A DNA stretch of 38,134 nt from Myxococcales bacterium (GTDB lineage: Bacteria; Myxococcota; Myxococcia; Myxococcales; Myxococcaceae), in contig JADLDB010000001.1 of NCBI GenBank assembly GCA_020846875.1, positions 1 to 38,134 on the forward strand. The letters are read 5' to 3'. The position numbers and the translations under genes were made by a program. The notes under the pieces were generated by a model. The model was not told the origin of the DNA, searched no databases, and saw nothing but the letters and a program-made list of their open reading frames with translations. Position 1 is the stretch's first letter, and each line of letters begins with the position of its first letter. Shown piece by piece: positions 7,503-15,487 of the stretch.

Positions 7503-9794
7503 CTACTGCCGCTGATCCATCAGCTTCAGGAAGCCGGTGCCCTCGTTGCAGAACAGCGGCGCCCAGCCTTTCTCGAACTGCGCGTCGGAGACGTGCGCGG
7601 GAGACGCCCGGAAGGCCGCCATCGGCACGTCCGCGGGCGCGCCTGAGTAGATCTCCTTGGTGAAGCTGTACATGACCGGCCCCGGGAGGCGCAGGCGGCA
7701 GCCGGTGAGGCTGAAGGCGCTCCGGTTGGTCAGCCGCACCATCGCCTGCGCCCGCAAGCCGATGAGCTGCACGGTGCCCGTCACCTGGTGGGTGCCCGCC
7801 GCCGCTGGAGCCACCTGCGCGGGCTGCGCCGCGGTCGACTGCTCGACCTTCGGGCCCTCGGCCTTCGGCGCTTCGGCCTTCGTCGGCGTGCCCTTCCTGT
7901 CGAAGGGGTTGTCGGGCTCCATCGCCGGGACGATGGGCTCCTCCGCGGCCACCTTCGGCTCCCCTTTGCCTTCGGCCTTCGTCGCGGCCGGCCGCTCAGC
8001 CTCGCTCGCGCCGGCCACTGCCACCACCGCCTTCTTCGGCTTGCCCACCGTGCGCTGCGCGGTGGCGGGCTTGGAGGCCTTCATCGCGAACACCCGTGCG
8101 GGCAGCCGCGGCTCGTCGTACACGCCGAGCTCCGCCATGCCGTCCACCACGCTCATCACCACGCCCTCACCGTAGAGCGGCGCCGTCTTCTCCCCTGCGG
8201 GATCGCCGATCAGATCGAGCTGGTCGCCCTTCTTGAGCGCCCTCTTGTCCTTGAGCAGCACCAGCAGCTTGTCGCCGCTCTGCTGCACCTTGAAGATCGG
8301 CCCGGCCACCGCGAGGGTGCCGATCGGCTTGGCGGCGTCCTCGGCAGGCTTCTCTTCCGCGGGCTTCTCTTCACCGGGCTGCGGCTTCTGGTCCTCCCCG
8401 GCGGGGGGCTCGGCAGGTTCGACCGGCGCCTCCACCACCGGCGCGGGCTGGGGCTCGGGCGGCTGCCGGCTCTTCAAGAACGCGGCGGTCAAGACGCCCG
8501 CCGCCGCCACGCCAAGCACCCCGACGACGATCCACGGGGTCTTGCTCCGGGGGATCGCCACCGGCGCAGAAGGCTCCTCGGCCTCGACGGGCTTCGGGGC
8601 CACCAGCGTGCGCCCGCGCCCGCTCTGGGAACGCGGGGCCTCGTGTTGAGAGATCGCCTTGTGCTGGCCACGGGCGGGCGCCTCCGAGACCGAGAGCGCG
8701 CGCTGGGCCGGGGTCAGCTCCGCCGCTGGAGCGCCCGGACTGGACGGCCGCAGGAGCGTCCCTTCGATCTCCGGCTCCGGGAGGGGCGTGGCCAGCGCCT
8801 GCCCGCGCTTGCGCATCACCGACAGCTTCGACTGGAGCGCCCGCTCGGCGGCGAACTCCTCCGAGCACATGGCGCGCACGTAGTTGCCCACGTCCTCGGC
8901 GCCGATGGTGAGCGCTTCCCGCACCGCCAGCTCATTGAGCGATCTCGCGAACTCGTCGGCGCGGCCGTAGCGAGCCGCGGGATCCACAGCCAGGGCGCGC
9001 ATCACCACCCGGTCCAGGTTGGCGCTCACCTCGGGGCGGACCGAGCGCAGAGTGGGAATGCTGGGCTGGGCCATCTTCACCACCATCTCGGCCATGGTGG
9101 CGCCCTCGAAGAGCGGTCGACCGGCGATCAACTCCCACACCACGATCCCTGCCGAGTAGATGTCGCTGCGGTGATCGACCGGCTGCGCCATCGCCTGCTC
9201 CGGCGACATGTAGCCCAGCTTCCCCATCACCGTGGACGGGAGGGTGTGCTTCGACCGGACGGCGCTCTTGGCCAGCCCGAAGTCGATCACCTTCACCTCG
9301 CCCTCGTACGACACCATCACGTTCTGCGGAGACACGTCGCGGTGGACGATCCCCAGCGGCGCGCCGTCCGGCCCCGTCTTCCGGTGCGCGTAGCCCAGCG
9401 CGTCGGCCACCCGCTGCCCCAGGAAGAGCGCGATCGGCACCGGCACCTGGGCGCCCGCGTGCACGGTCCGCGACTGCACCCGCGCCAGATCCACGCCCGG
9501 CACGTACTCGATCGCCATGTACAGCGTGCCCTCGACGTCGCCCATGTCGTAGACCTGCGCGATGTTCGAGTGGTTCAGGTGCACCAGCACCCGCGCCTCG
9601 TGGTGGAAGCGATCGACGAACTGCGGATCCGCCTGCATCTGCGGGAGGATCGTCTTGACGATGCACAGCTTCTCGAAGCCGGCCGCGCCGGACAGCTTGG
9701 CCAGGTGCACTTCGCCCATGCCGCCCTGCCCCAGCATGAACAACAACTGGTAGCGACCCAAGGCCCTGGGGCTGTCGGACGGGCTCGTCGTCAT
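7503..9794 (-). CDS. Membrane-anchored Ser/Thr protein kinase (Pkn family)
   Basis: A eukaryotic-type kinase domain spans about residues 14-285. It shows the glycine loop GQGGMGEV (22-29), the ATP-anchoring lysine K47 in IVKTILP, the catalytic loop HRDVSPQN (151-158) and DFG (171-173), followed by GYMSPEQ. The lysine usual after HRD is serine here, a form common in myxobacterial kinases. A proline- and serine-rich linker leads to one membrane helix at about 417-437. Beyond it lie a Pro/Glu/Lys-rich stretch and a folded C-terminal domain with two cysteines, predicted to be periplasmic and perhaps sensory. The start was set at the ATG at 9792-9794. A GTG at 9803 is in frame but overlaps the likely -10 box. 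Partner and signal are unknown. Confidence 0.9.
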   Translation of the reverse strand: MTTSPSDSPRALGRYQLLFMLGQGGMGEVHLAKLSGAAGFEKLCIVKTILPQMQADPQFVDRFHHEARVLVHLNHSNIAQVYDMGDVEGTLYMAIEYVPGVDLARVQSRTVHAGAQVPVPIALFLGQRVADALGYAHRKTGPDGAPLGIVHRDVSPQNVMVSYEGEVKVIDFGLAKSAVRSKHTLPSTVMGKLGYMSPEQAMAQPVDHRSDIYSAGIVVWELIAGRPLFEGATMAEMVVKMAQPSIPTLRSVRPEVSANLDRVVMRALAVDPAARYGRADEFARSLNELAVREALTIGAEDVGNYVRAMCSEEFAAERALQSKLSVMRKRGQALATPLPEPEIEGTLLRPSSPGAPAAELTPAQRALSVSEAPARGQHKAISQHEAPRSQSGRGRTLVAPKPVEAEEPSAPVAIPRSKTPWIVVGVLGVAAAGVLTAAFLKSRQPPEPQPAPVVEAPVEPAEPPAGEDQKPQPGEEKPAEEKPAEDAAKPIGTLAVAGPIFKVQQSGDKLLVLLKDKRALKKGDQLDLIGDPAGEKTAPLYGEGVVMSVVDGMAELGVYDEPRLPARVFAMKASKPATAQRTVGKPKKAVVAVAGASEAERPAATKAEGKGEPKVAAEEPIVPAMEPDNPFDRKGTPTKAEAPKAEGPKVEQSTAAQPAQVAPAAAGTHQVTGTVQLIGLRAQAMVRLTNRSAFSLTGCRLRLPGPVMYSFTKEIYSGAPADVPMAAFRASPAHVSDAQFEKGWAPLFCNEGTGFLKLMDQRQ

Positions 9795-9801
9795 CGGTGC
9801 C

Positions 9802-9807
9802 ACTCTA
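9802..9807 (-). promoter_or_regulatory. Likely -10 box of the kinase gene
   Basis: Read leftward, TAGAGT lies seven bases before the ATG at 9794 and matches the -10 consensus at four of six positions. No good -35 box was found at normal spacing. If real, it makes the kinase mRNA essentially leaderless and rules out the GTG start at 9803. Confidence 0.35.
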
Positions 9808-9887
9808 GTCCCCGGGCCTTCGAATTCACGTCTTTGTCAGGACACGGACGAGGAGCCGTCCCGTTCCATCGGCGGGCGAGAAATCAC

Positions 9888-9917
9888 AAGACAGCCCCGC
9901 GCGCGCGGTTGTATACG
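9888..9917 (+). promoter_or_regulatory. Possible promoter of tRNA-Arg
   Basis: AAGACA at 9888-9893 and TATACG at 9912-9917 are 18 bases apart, each matching the consensus at four of six positions. Transcription would begin about ten bases before the mature tRNA. The TATA-like box stands out in a GC-rich stretch, but the match is moderate. Confidence 0.4.
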
Positions 9918-9932
9918 CGCACTCGTCACACT

Positions 9933-10006
9933 GGTCCCGTAGCTCAGCTGGATAGAGTACTGGCCTCCGAAGCCAGGGGTCGCGCGTTCGAATCGCGCCG
10001 GGACCG
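9933..10006 (+). tRNA. tRNA-Arg (anticodon CCG)
   Basis: The 74 bases fold into a full cloverleaf. The acceptor stem pairs GGTCCCG with CGGGACC, the D stem pairs GCTC with GAGT, and the anticodon stem pairs CTGGC with GCCAG around the loop CTCCGAA. The T stem pairs GCGCG with CGCGC around TTCGAAT. The anticodon CCG reads the arginine codon CGG. The discriminator base is G, and the 3' CCA is not encoded, so it must be added after transcription. The variable loop is short. No integrase or duplicated tRNA end is seen nearby. Confidence 0.97.
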
Positions 10007-10314
10007 CAAGCGCTTGCTTCATCCCTCACGCCCTCTCCGTTGCTCGGGGGCGGCGTCTTCGTTCCGCTCCCACCCGCGGCACCACCCCATCGGGCAGGGA
10101 CAACCATGTCGTCAGGGACTTTGACACGCTCGTCCCGTGTCACGGCCGCCGCGACAACGTGTCCCAGGCCGCGCAGCTTCCCGCGCAAGCTCACCTGATT
10201 CCGGGAAGTTGCGCCTCGACGAAATCGGCCCGCCGCCTGCACGTGTCAGTGGCAACTGGCGGCTTGTCCCAGGCGCCTTACACGTGTCCTGACGACTCAA
10301 GAGGGAGGAGACAC
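10007..10314. other. Intergenic region between tRNA-Arg and the ECF sigma gene
   Basis: These 308 bases hold no convincing gene. Near 10022-10053 lies a C-rich then G-rich stretch (ccctc...ctctcc...cgggggcgg) resembling a decayed version of the stem-loop repeats found between myxobacterial genes. The rest presumably contains the sigma-factor promoter and carries four CGTGTC motifs (listed separately). AGGAG at 10306-10310 is the ribosome-binding site of the sigma gene. TTGACA at 10121-10126 has no -10 partner at normal spacing. Confidence 0.5.
10136..10288 (+). repeat. Four CGTGTC motifs upstream of the ECF sigma gene
   Basis: CGTGTC occurs at 10136-10141, 10158-10163, 10242-10247 and 10283-10288. 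The last two share a longer core, CACGTGTC, and lie 41 bases apart (about four helical turns). The first two lie 22 bases apart (about two turns). Such phasing would suit binding sites for a regulator, but the motif is short and its function is unknown. Confidence 0.35.
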
Positions 10315-10941
10315 ATGCTGGGGTTTTCGCGCACCAACCAGAGCCGGGCGGACTTCGAGGCGCTGGTGTCGCCGTGGCTCGACGGGCTGTACGCCGCCGC
10401 GCTGCGCCTCACCCGCAACGAGCGCAACGCTGAAGATCTGGTGCAGGACACCGTGATGCGCGCCTGGCGCTTCTTCGAGAAGTTCGAGAAGGGCACCAAC
10501 TTCCGCGCGTGGCTCTTCAAGATCCTCACCAACACCTTCATCAACTCGTACCGCCGCAACACCCGCGAGAAGTCGCTGCAGGACGAGTCCGAGCGCCAGT
10601 CCGTGGAGGCCCAGTTCTTCAGCCCCGACACCACCGAGCAGGCCGCCAACCCGGAGGAGTACCTCCTCGACCGCGTCATGCGTGAGGACGTACTCAAGGC
10701 CATCGACGGCCTGCCCATCGACTTCCGCATGGTGGTGATCCTCGCTGACCTCCAGGAGTTCTCGTACAAAGAGATCGCCGAAGTCCTCGACATTCCAGTG
10801 GGAACGGTGATGTCGCGCCTCTTCCGAGGCCGCAAGGCGCTGCAGAAGACGCTCGTCGACGCAGAGCGGCAGGGCTGCGCGGCGCAGGCCGCCGAGGCGA
10901 TCGACTTGAACGCCTGGCGGGAGCGGAAGAAGCTGGGGTAA
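10315..10941 (+). CDS. ECF-type RNA polymerase sigma factor
   Basis: The protein has 208 residues, the usual ECF size. Region 2 spans about 11-80, with AEDLVQDTVMRAWRFFEKFEKGTNFRAWLFKI typical of regions 2.2-2.4. Region 4 spans about 125-180, with LPIDFRMVVILADLQEFSYKEIAEVLDIPVGTVMSRLFRGRK containing the -35-recognition helix-turn-helix. It directs RNA polymerase to a specific set of promoters. The ATG at 10315 follows AGGAG by four bases. The next gene, 42 bases downstream, is an anti-sigma factor, so this is the common sigma/anti-sigma pair that is held inactive until a signal releases it. It resembles myxobacterial RpoE-type factors, but the exact orthologue was not identified. Confidence 0.93.
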   Translation: MLGFSRTNQSRADFEALVSPWLDGLYAAALRLTRNERNAEDLVQDTVMRAWRFFEKFEKGTNFRAWLFKILTNTFINSYRRNTREKSLQDESERQSVEAQFFSPDTTEQAANPEEYLLDRVMREDVLKAIDGLPIDFRMVVILADLQEFSYKEIAEVLDIPVGTVMSRLFRGRKALQKTLVDAERQGCAAQAAEAIDLNAWRERKKLG

Positions 10942-10983
10942 CCCGGCGTTTGACGTGCCGGAGTGGTCGAACCGCACGCCAAC

Positions 10984-11754
10984 ATGAACTGTCGCGAACT
11001 CAAGACCGCGCAGACGCCCTACCTCGACGGCGAGTTGATCGCCGAGGCCCGCCAGGACGTGGAGGCCCACCTGGCCACCTGCCCTGCCTGCGCGAAGCGC
11101 GTCGAGATCGAGCGCCACAACCTCACGGTGATCAAACAGGCCTCGCAGGACGGCAGCCCGAAGGCGCCGCAGACCCTGCGGTCGCGGGTGTTCGACTCGG
11201 TCCGCCAGGACGACACGCGGCGGCGACGAGTCCGCGCCATCAAGCTGTCCGCGGCGGCGGCGGGCCTCACGCTGGCGGTGGTGGCCGCCAACCACCAGTA
11301 CCGGGCCTTCCAGCGCAGCCTCTTCGAGCGCGACGCGGCGCTGCGCCACGCCCGCCAGTTCCCCCTGGAAATCCAGAAGCCCCACGCCCAGGACATCGAG
11401 CGCTGGTTCGGCGGCAAGCTGGACTACCCGGTGAACGTGCCCCGCTTCGTCAACGCCACGGCCGCCGGCGCGCGGCTGCTCCAGGTGCGCGACAAGCCGG
11501 CCGCCTACATCCGCTACGACGCGCCCCGCCCCATGGGCCTGTTCGTCTACGGCGACGATCACGAGGTGGACGTGGGCGCCGAGCCCGCGGTCGGCTCCAG
11601 CAACGGCTTCAACGTGGTCAGCTGGCGCAACGGCGACGTGGTGTACCAGTTGGTCACCGATCTCGAGGAGCAGGACATTCGCGAGCTGCTCCCGCCTCCG
11701 CCCGGTGCCACCACCCCGGTGCTGGACGTGCGGCCCGCCGCGCTCCAACGCTAG
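10984..11754 (+). CDS. Zinc-type anti-sigma factor, membrane-anchored
   Basis: The protein has 256 residues. It opens with a zinc-binding anti-sigma (zf-HC2) domain having C3, H29, C33 and C36 (the H-x3-C-x2-C pattern in AHLATCPAC), followed by a basic linker and one membrane helix at about 86-103. The C-terminal 150 residues would lie outside the membrane and end in a proline-rich tail. It most likely binds and silences the upstream ECF sigma factor. The zinc motif is complete, which in this family can respond to thiol oxidation, but the C-terminal domain may be the real sensor. The ATG at 10984 was chosen because homology starts at once. A GTG at 10963 is in frame and adds seven residues. 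Neither has a strong ribosome-binding site. Confidence 0.85.
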   Translation: MNCRELKTAQTPYLDGELIAEARQDVEAHLATCPACAKRVEIERHNLTVIKQASQDGSPKAPQTLRSRVFDSVRQDDTRRRRVRAIKLSAAAAGLTLAVVAANHQYRAFQRSLFERDAALRHARQFPLEIQKPHAQDIERWFGGKLDYPVNVPRFVNATAAGARLLQVRDKPAAYIRYDAPRPMGLFVYGDDHEVDVGAEPAVGSSNGFNVVSWRNGDVVYQLVTDLEEQDIRELLPPPPGATTPVLDVRPAALQR

Positions 11755-11775
11755 AGCAGGTGGGCCCACCATTCG

Positions 11776-11804
11776 TTGACCCCCTCGGAGGGCGTCAGTA
11801 GCCT
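11776..11804 (+). promoter_or_regulatory. Sigma-70-type promoter of frzS
   Basis: TTGACC at 11776-11781 (5 of 6) and TAGCCT at 11799-11804 (3 of 6) are 17 bases apart. Transcription would start about five bases before the ATG at 11816. No ribosome-binding site lies in that interval, again pointing to a near-leaderless mRNA. Confidence 0.5.
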
Positions 11805-11815
11805 CTGCCTCTGGA

Positions 11816-13516
11816 ATGTCCAAAACAGTACTGATCGTCGAGAGGGACCAGGCCCTGATGCGGTCGATCCGCGAGGCCCTGGAGGGCCGGGGCTTCGGAG
11901 TCGAAGAGAGCAACGACGGCAAGGGTGCCCCGGAGCTGATCCGCCGCGCGCGCCCCGACTGCGTGGTGCTGGCGGTGGATCTCGACGCGGGGCAGAACGG
12001 CTACATCATCTGCAAGAAGCTCAAGAGCGACGACGACCTCAAGGCCGTGCCGATCGTGATCATCGGCGACCCCAAGGGCTTCGGGCAGCACCAGAAGCTG
12101 AAGACCCGCGCCGAGGAGTACGTGGGCAAGCCCCTGGAGACGCCGGAGCTCGTGGACCGGGTGGGCGCCCTGATCGGCTTCCCGCCCGCCCCCGAGGCCT
12201 CCGAGTCGGCCGCCTCCGACGACTTCGATCCCGGCTCGCTGCTGGACGAGGAAGGCACCAGCACTTCGGCCGACGACCTGCCGCTGGAGTCCGCCACCGG
12301 CGAAGAGACCGTCGGCAGCGCCGATCCGGACTTCGAGATGGTCGACTCGATGTTCGAGGACAAGGGCTCCGCCCCACCGGTGGAGGAGATCCCCCTCTCC
12401 TCGGACAGCGGGCTCCACGTAGAGGAAGAGGTGTCGCTGTCGTCCACGGGTGACGACGACGCGTTGGCCGCCGAAAAGACGGTGATCGGCTTCATGCCGC
12501 CGGCGCCGCCCGTGAAGCGCTCCGAGTCCGCCCCGCCGCCCTTCACCTCCGGCGCCTCCATCGCCGGCCACGACGCCGACAGCCGCGAACTGCGCGCCAA
12601 GGTGGCCGAGCTGACCGCGTCCCTGGACGACGCCAACCAGCGGGCCGGCGAGCTGGACAACCGGGTGCGCGAGCTTGAGAGCGAGCTCGAGACCAGGAGC
12701 ACCGAGCTGGAGACGGCCCGCGCCGCCGGCGGGAAGAGCGACAACAAGGAAGTCTTCGCCCTCAAGGACTCCATCAACAAGAAGGACAAGGAGGTCCTCC
12801 GCCTCAAGAACGAGCTCAACGCCCGCGAGCAGGAGCTGGTCGAGCTGCGCGACAAAGAGAACAGCCTGGAGCAGCAGGCGTCCGAGTCGTCAGGCGAGCT
12901 GGCGCGCAAGGACGCGCAGGTCAAGACGCTGCAGGCCAAGGCCGATCAGCTGGCCGGAGAGCGCAAGAAGGTCGATCAGCAGCTCCTGCAGGCCAAGGAA
13001 GAAGCCCGCTCCGCCTCCGCGAAGCTCACCACCCTGCAGAGTGACTTCGACAGCCTGCAGGCCCGCCTGTCCGAGGTGGAAGGTCAGTTCGAGTCGCTGA
13101 GCAACGCCCAGTCCGAGGCCGAGAGCGCCAGGTCCCAGGCGGAGTCGGAGCTTTCTGAGGCGCGGGGCGAGCTGGAGGCGGTGAAGGGGCAACTCGACGA
13201 GCGCAGCCGCGAAGCCGACGACGTGCGCAGCCAGTTGGAGCAGGCCCAGATCGATCTGGACTCGGCGCGCAACCAGCTCACCACCCAGGCCACCACCTTC
13301 GCCGACGAGATCTCCGGCTTGAGGCAGCGGCTCGCCGACGCCGAGGCCGACACCGCCCGCCAGGAAGAGCGCGCCAACCGCCACCAGGCCCGGCTCAAGG
13401 CCCAGCAGGAGCAGCTCGAGCGGCTCAAGGAGAGCCTGCAGCAGGCCCTCTCTTCCGTGGAGGCCGCCTCCTCGGAGGCCGACGAGCTGGACATCGACGA
13501 GCTGGCCGAGGCCTGA
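11816..13516 (+). CDS. frzS: FrzS, pseudo-receiver and coiled-coil gliding motility protein
   Basis: FrzS is a social-motility protein of Myxococcus that localises to cell poles and switches pole on reversal. It acts with type IV pili and exopolysaccharide. This protein has 566 residues: a receiver domain (1-120), an acidic Ser/Glu/Asp-rich linker (about 120-260) and a long coiled coil (about 265-545). The receiver keeps D55 (LAVDLDAGQNGY) and K105, lacks the switch Thr/Ser after beta-4 (VIIGDP instead), and has H92 and Y102. That combination was reported for the atypical M. xanthus FrzS receiver, which does not work by normal phosphorylation. No other frz gene is present in this window, which begins with the tRNA/sigma region on the left and has coaX-birA on the right. 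Confidence 0.92.
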   Translation: MSKTVLIVERDQALMRSIREALEGRGFGVEESNDGKGAPELIRRARPDCVVLAVDLDAGQNGYIICKKLKSDDDLKAVPIVIIGDPKGFGQHQKLKTRAEEYVGKPLETPELVDRVGALIGFPPAPEASESAASDDFDPGSLLDEEGTSTSADDLPLESATGEETVGSADPDFEMVDSMFEDKGSAPPVEEIPLSSDSGLHVEEEVSLSSTGDDDALAAEKTVIGFMPPAPPVKRSESAPPPFTSGASIAGHDADSRELRAKVAELTASLDDANQRAGELDNRVRELESELETRSTELETARAAGGKSDNKEVFALKDSINKKDKEVLRLKNELNAREQELVELRDKENSLEQQASESSGELARKDAQVKTLQAKADQLAGERKKVDQQLLQAKEEARSASAKLTTLQSDFDSLQARLSEVEGQFESLSNAQSEAESARSQAESELSEARGELEAVKGQLDERSREADDVRSQLEQAQIDLDSARNQLTTQATTFADEISGLRQRLADAEADTARQEERANRHQARLKAQQEQLERLKESLQQALSSVEAASSEADELDIDELAEA

Positions 13517-13527
13517 CGCGCGCTGAT

Positions 13528-14703
13528 TCAGTCCTTCTTCGGCGCCGTCTTCTTGTCGATCTGCTTCTTGGCCAGCATCTGGATGTTGTTGGACACGTTC
13601 TTGTCCTTGGCCAGCGTCTTCACGTCGGACTCGTGCAGCTGGTTCATCAGCCGCATCGACACGCCCTGCGGCACCTTGGGGTTCTTCACCAGCGCCAGCT
13701 TGATCGCGTACTTCCGCAGCCACTCGCGATTCGAATAGATGACGCGCAGCACGTCTTCGCTGGCCACCTTGTTCTGCGACTGGGCCAGGATCTCCCCGTC
13801 GGTGATGCGCGGGCTGCGGATCACCGCCACCGACACCAGCTTGTTGGAGTCGCGGATCAGGATCCCGCGGGCCTCCTTGTTCCCCTTGGTGGCCAGCTTG
13901 ATCTTCTCCGCCACGTTCATCTTCATGATCCGCTGCGAGAGGGTCAGCTTCTTGCCTTCCTCCATCGGCGTCGACGCCTGGCCGGCCTCCGCTTCCGCGT
14001 CCATGCCGAACTCCTGCATCACGTCGTCGGCGGTGGGCCCTTCCTGCGGCGGGGGCTGCTCGATCGCCTGCGGCCCGTAGAGGCGGACGCGCGCCTGCTG
14101 CATGTGCTGCACGTCGGCCATCACCAGCCCGTTGCGCACCGCGAAGTCGCACACGCCGTCGATCAGCGCGCCCTGGGCCTCGGGGTTCTTCGCCAGCTCG
14201 CGGATGATCGCCTCGTGCCGCAGCAGGCGCAGCTGGTTCTGCCCGATGATCTCAGCGGTGCGCTTGCTGCAGGTGGCGGCGACCGACTCCACGCCGCCGT
14301 CGGGCGTGTTGCCGTTCAAGATCAACATCTCCGCGTAGGCGTCGTTGGCGCCGTACAGCGTCATGTACCAACCCAGCACCGGCGGCGGCACCAGCTCGTC
14401 TCGGAAGGCCGAGGCCGCGATGCGATCGGGCAGCGTCGACGCCGTCTTCCCGGCGGCCTCCCGCACCTTCTCGTCCCCGTCGTACATCAGCATGAACAGC
14501 ACGGTGGTCATGTCGGACGGCGACAGGGGCACCAGTCCCTTGGCGGCCATCATGCGGATCGGCAGGGGCGCCTTCGGATCCACGTGCTTCTTCATGTTGG
14601 GCGGCAGGAAGTCGTCCTTCACCGGGCAGGCGTAGATCACCTGCTCCGCGGGCGGCGCTTCGGCGGGCGCGGCCTCGATTGGGGGCGCTTGCTCGTCGCT
14701 CAT
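13528..14703 (-). CDS. Conserved-type hypothetical protein of the coaX operon
   Basis: The family was not recognised. The 391 residues start with an Ala/Pro/Glu-rich segment (1-20), then a helical part with alternating hydrophobic and charged turns (for example [18 protein letters not shown]) that looks like HEAT-type helical repeats. A glutamine/proline-rich linker lies near 215-250, and the C-terminus is strongly basic ([13 protein letters not shown]). No signal peptide or membrane helix is seen. Its ATG overlaps the TGA of coaX as ATGA, so it is probably translated together with coaX. It converges on frzS with 11 bases between them. A role in CoA metabolism is not implied by anything in the sequence. 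Confidence 0.8.
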   Translation of the reverse strand: MSDEQAPPIEAAPAEAPPAEQVIYACPVKDDFLPPNMKKHVDPKAPLPIRMMAAKGLVPLSPSDMTTVLFMLMYDGDEKVREAAGKTASTLPDRIAASAFRDELVPPPVLGWYMTLYGANDAYAEMLILNGNTPDGGVESVAATCSKRTAEIIGQNQLRLLRHEAIIRELAKNPEAQGALIDGVCDFAVRNGLVMADVQHMQQARVRLYGPQAIEQPPPQEGPTADDVMQEFGMDAEAEAGQASTPMEEGKKLTLSQRIMKMNVAEKIKLATKGNKEARGILIRDSNKLVSVAVIRSPRITDGEILAQSQNKVASEDVLRVIYSNREWLRKYAIKLALVKNPKVPQGVSMRLMNQLHESDVKTLAKDKNVSNNIQMLAKKQIDKKTAPKKD

Positions 14704-15467
14704 GCTCGGTTCCTCTCGTGGATGATCCGCAGGCCTTCGAGGGTGAGGAACTCGTCGACCTCTTCGATTGACTTCGACTCCGAGGCGATCAGCGGGGCCA
14801 GCCCGCCGGTGGCGATCACCTTCGGCGAGCCGCTCAGCTCCTTCTTCATCCGCTCGCTGATCCCGTCCACCAGGGCCACGTACCCGAACACCAGGCCGGC
14901 CTGCATGGCGTGCACGGTGTTCTTGCCGATCACGTGGGGCGGGCGGGCGAACTCCACCCGCGGCAGCTTGGATGCATTGCGGAACAGCGCCTCCATGGCG
15001 ATGGTGATGCCCGGGCAGATCGCCCCGCCCAGGTACTCGCCCTTCGCGCTCACCGCGTCGAAGGTGGTGGCGGTGCCGAAGTCCACCACCACCAGGGCCG
15101 TCTTGTGCTTCTCCCAGCCGGCCACCGCGTTGACGATCCGATCGGCCCCCACCTCGCGGGGGTTGTCGTAGACGATCGGCATGCCCGTCTTCACCCCCGG
15201 CCCGACGAACATCGGCTTCTGGTGGAAGTAGCGCTCGGCCATCTTCTCCAGGTTGAGCTGCAGGGGCGGCACCACGCTGGACACGGCGACCGCGTCGATT
15301 CCCTTCGCGTCGAGGCCGGCGTGCTCGAGGAGCTGGAGGAGGAGGATCCCGTACTCGTCGAAGGTGCGCCGGCCCGTCGTCTCCACCCGCCAGTGGGCGG
15401 CCAGCTTCGGGCCGTCGTATACCCCCAGCACGGTGTTGGTGTTGCCTACGTCGATGGCGAGCAACAT
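14700..15467 (-). CDS. coaX: Type III pantothenate kinase
   Basis: CoaX phosphorylates pantothenate with ATP in the first step of coenzyme A synthesis. It belongs to the ASKHA fold and is typically insensitive to CoA feedback. The 255 residues show the phosphate-binding [14 protein letters not shown] at the N-terminus, [11 protein letters not shown], the catalytic-loop region [21 protein letters not shown] and IATGGLA near the C-terminus, all standard for the family at full length. Starting at the ATG at 15465-15467, it lies 20 bases downstream of birA and overlaps the next gene by four bases. birA and coaX occur together in many bacteria. Confidence 0.96.
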   Translation of the reverse strand: MLLAIDVGNTNTVLGVYDGPKLAAHWRVETTGRRTFDEYGILLLQLLEHAGLDAKGIDAVAVSSVVPPLQLNLEKMAERYFHQKPMFVGPGVKTGMPIVYDNPREVGADRIVNAVAGWEKHKTALVVVDFGTATTFDAVSAKGEYLGGAICPGITIAMEALFRNASKLPRVEFARPPHVIGKNTVHAMQAGLVFGYVALVDGISERMKKELSGSPKVIATGGLAPLIASESKSIEEVDEFLTLEGLRIIHERNRA

Positions 15468-15487
15468 GTCGCGCGCAGCATAGCCCG

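Noticed and set aside
9933-10006. tRNA-Arg as an integration site
   Set aside because: No integrase, no repeated tRNA 3' end and no foreign-looking genes lie next to it.
7788-10124. A 778-codon rightward open frame across the kinase gene and tRNA
   Set aside because: It reads through the tRNA and is antisense to the kinase, with no recognisable domain.
10121-10126. TTGACA upstream of the sigma gene as a promoter
   Set aside because: No -10-like hexamer occurs 15-19 bases downstream.
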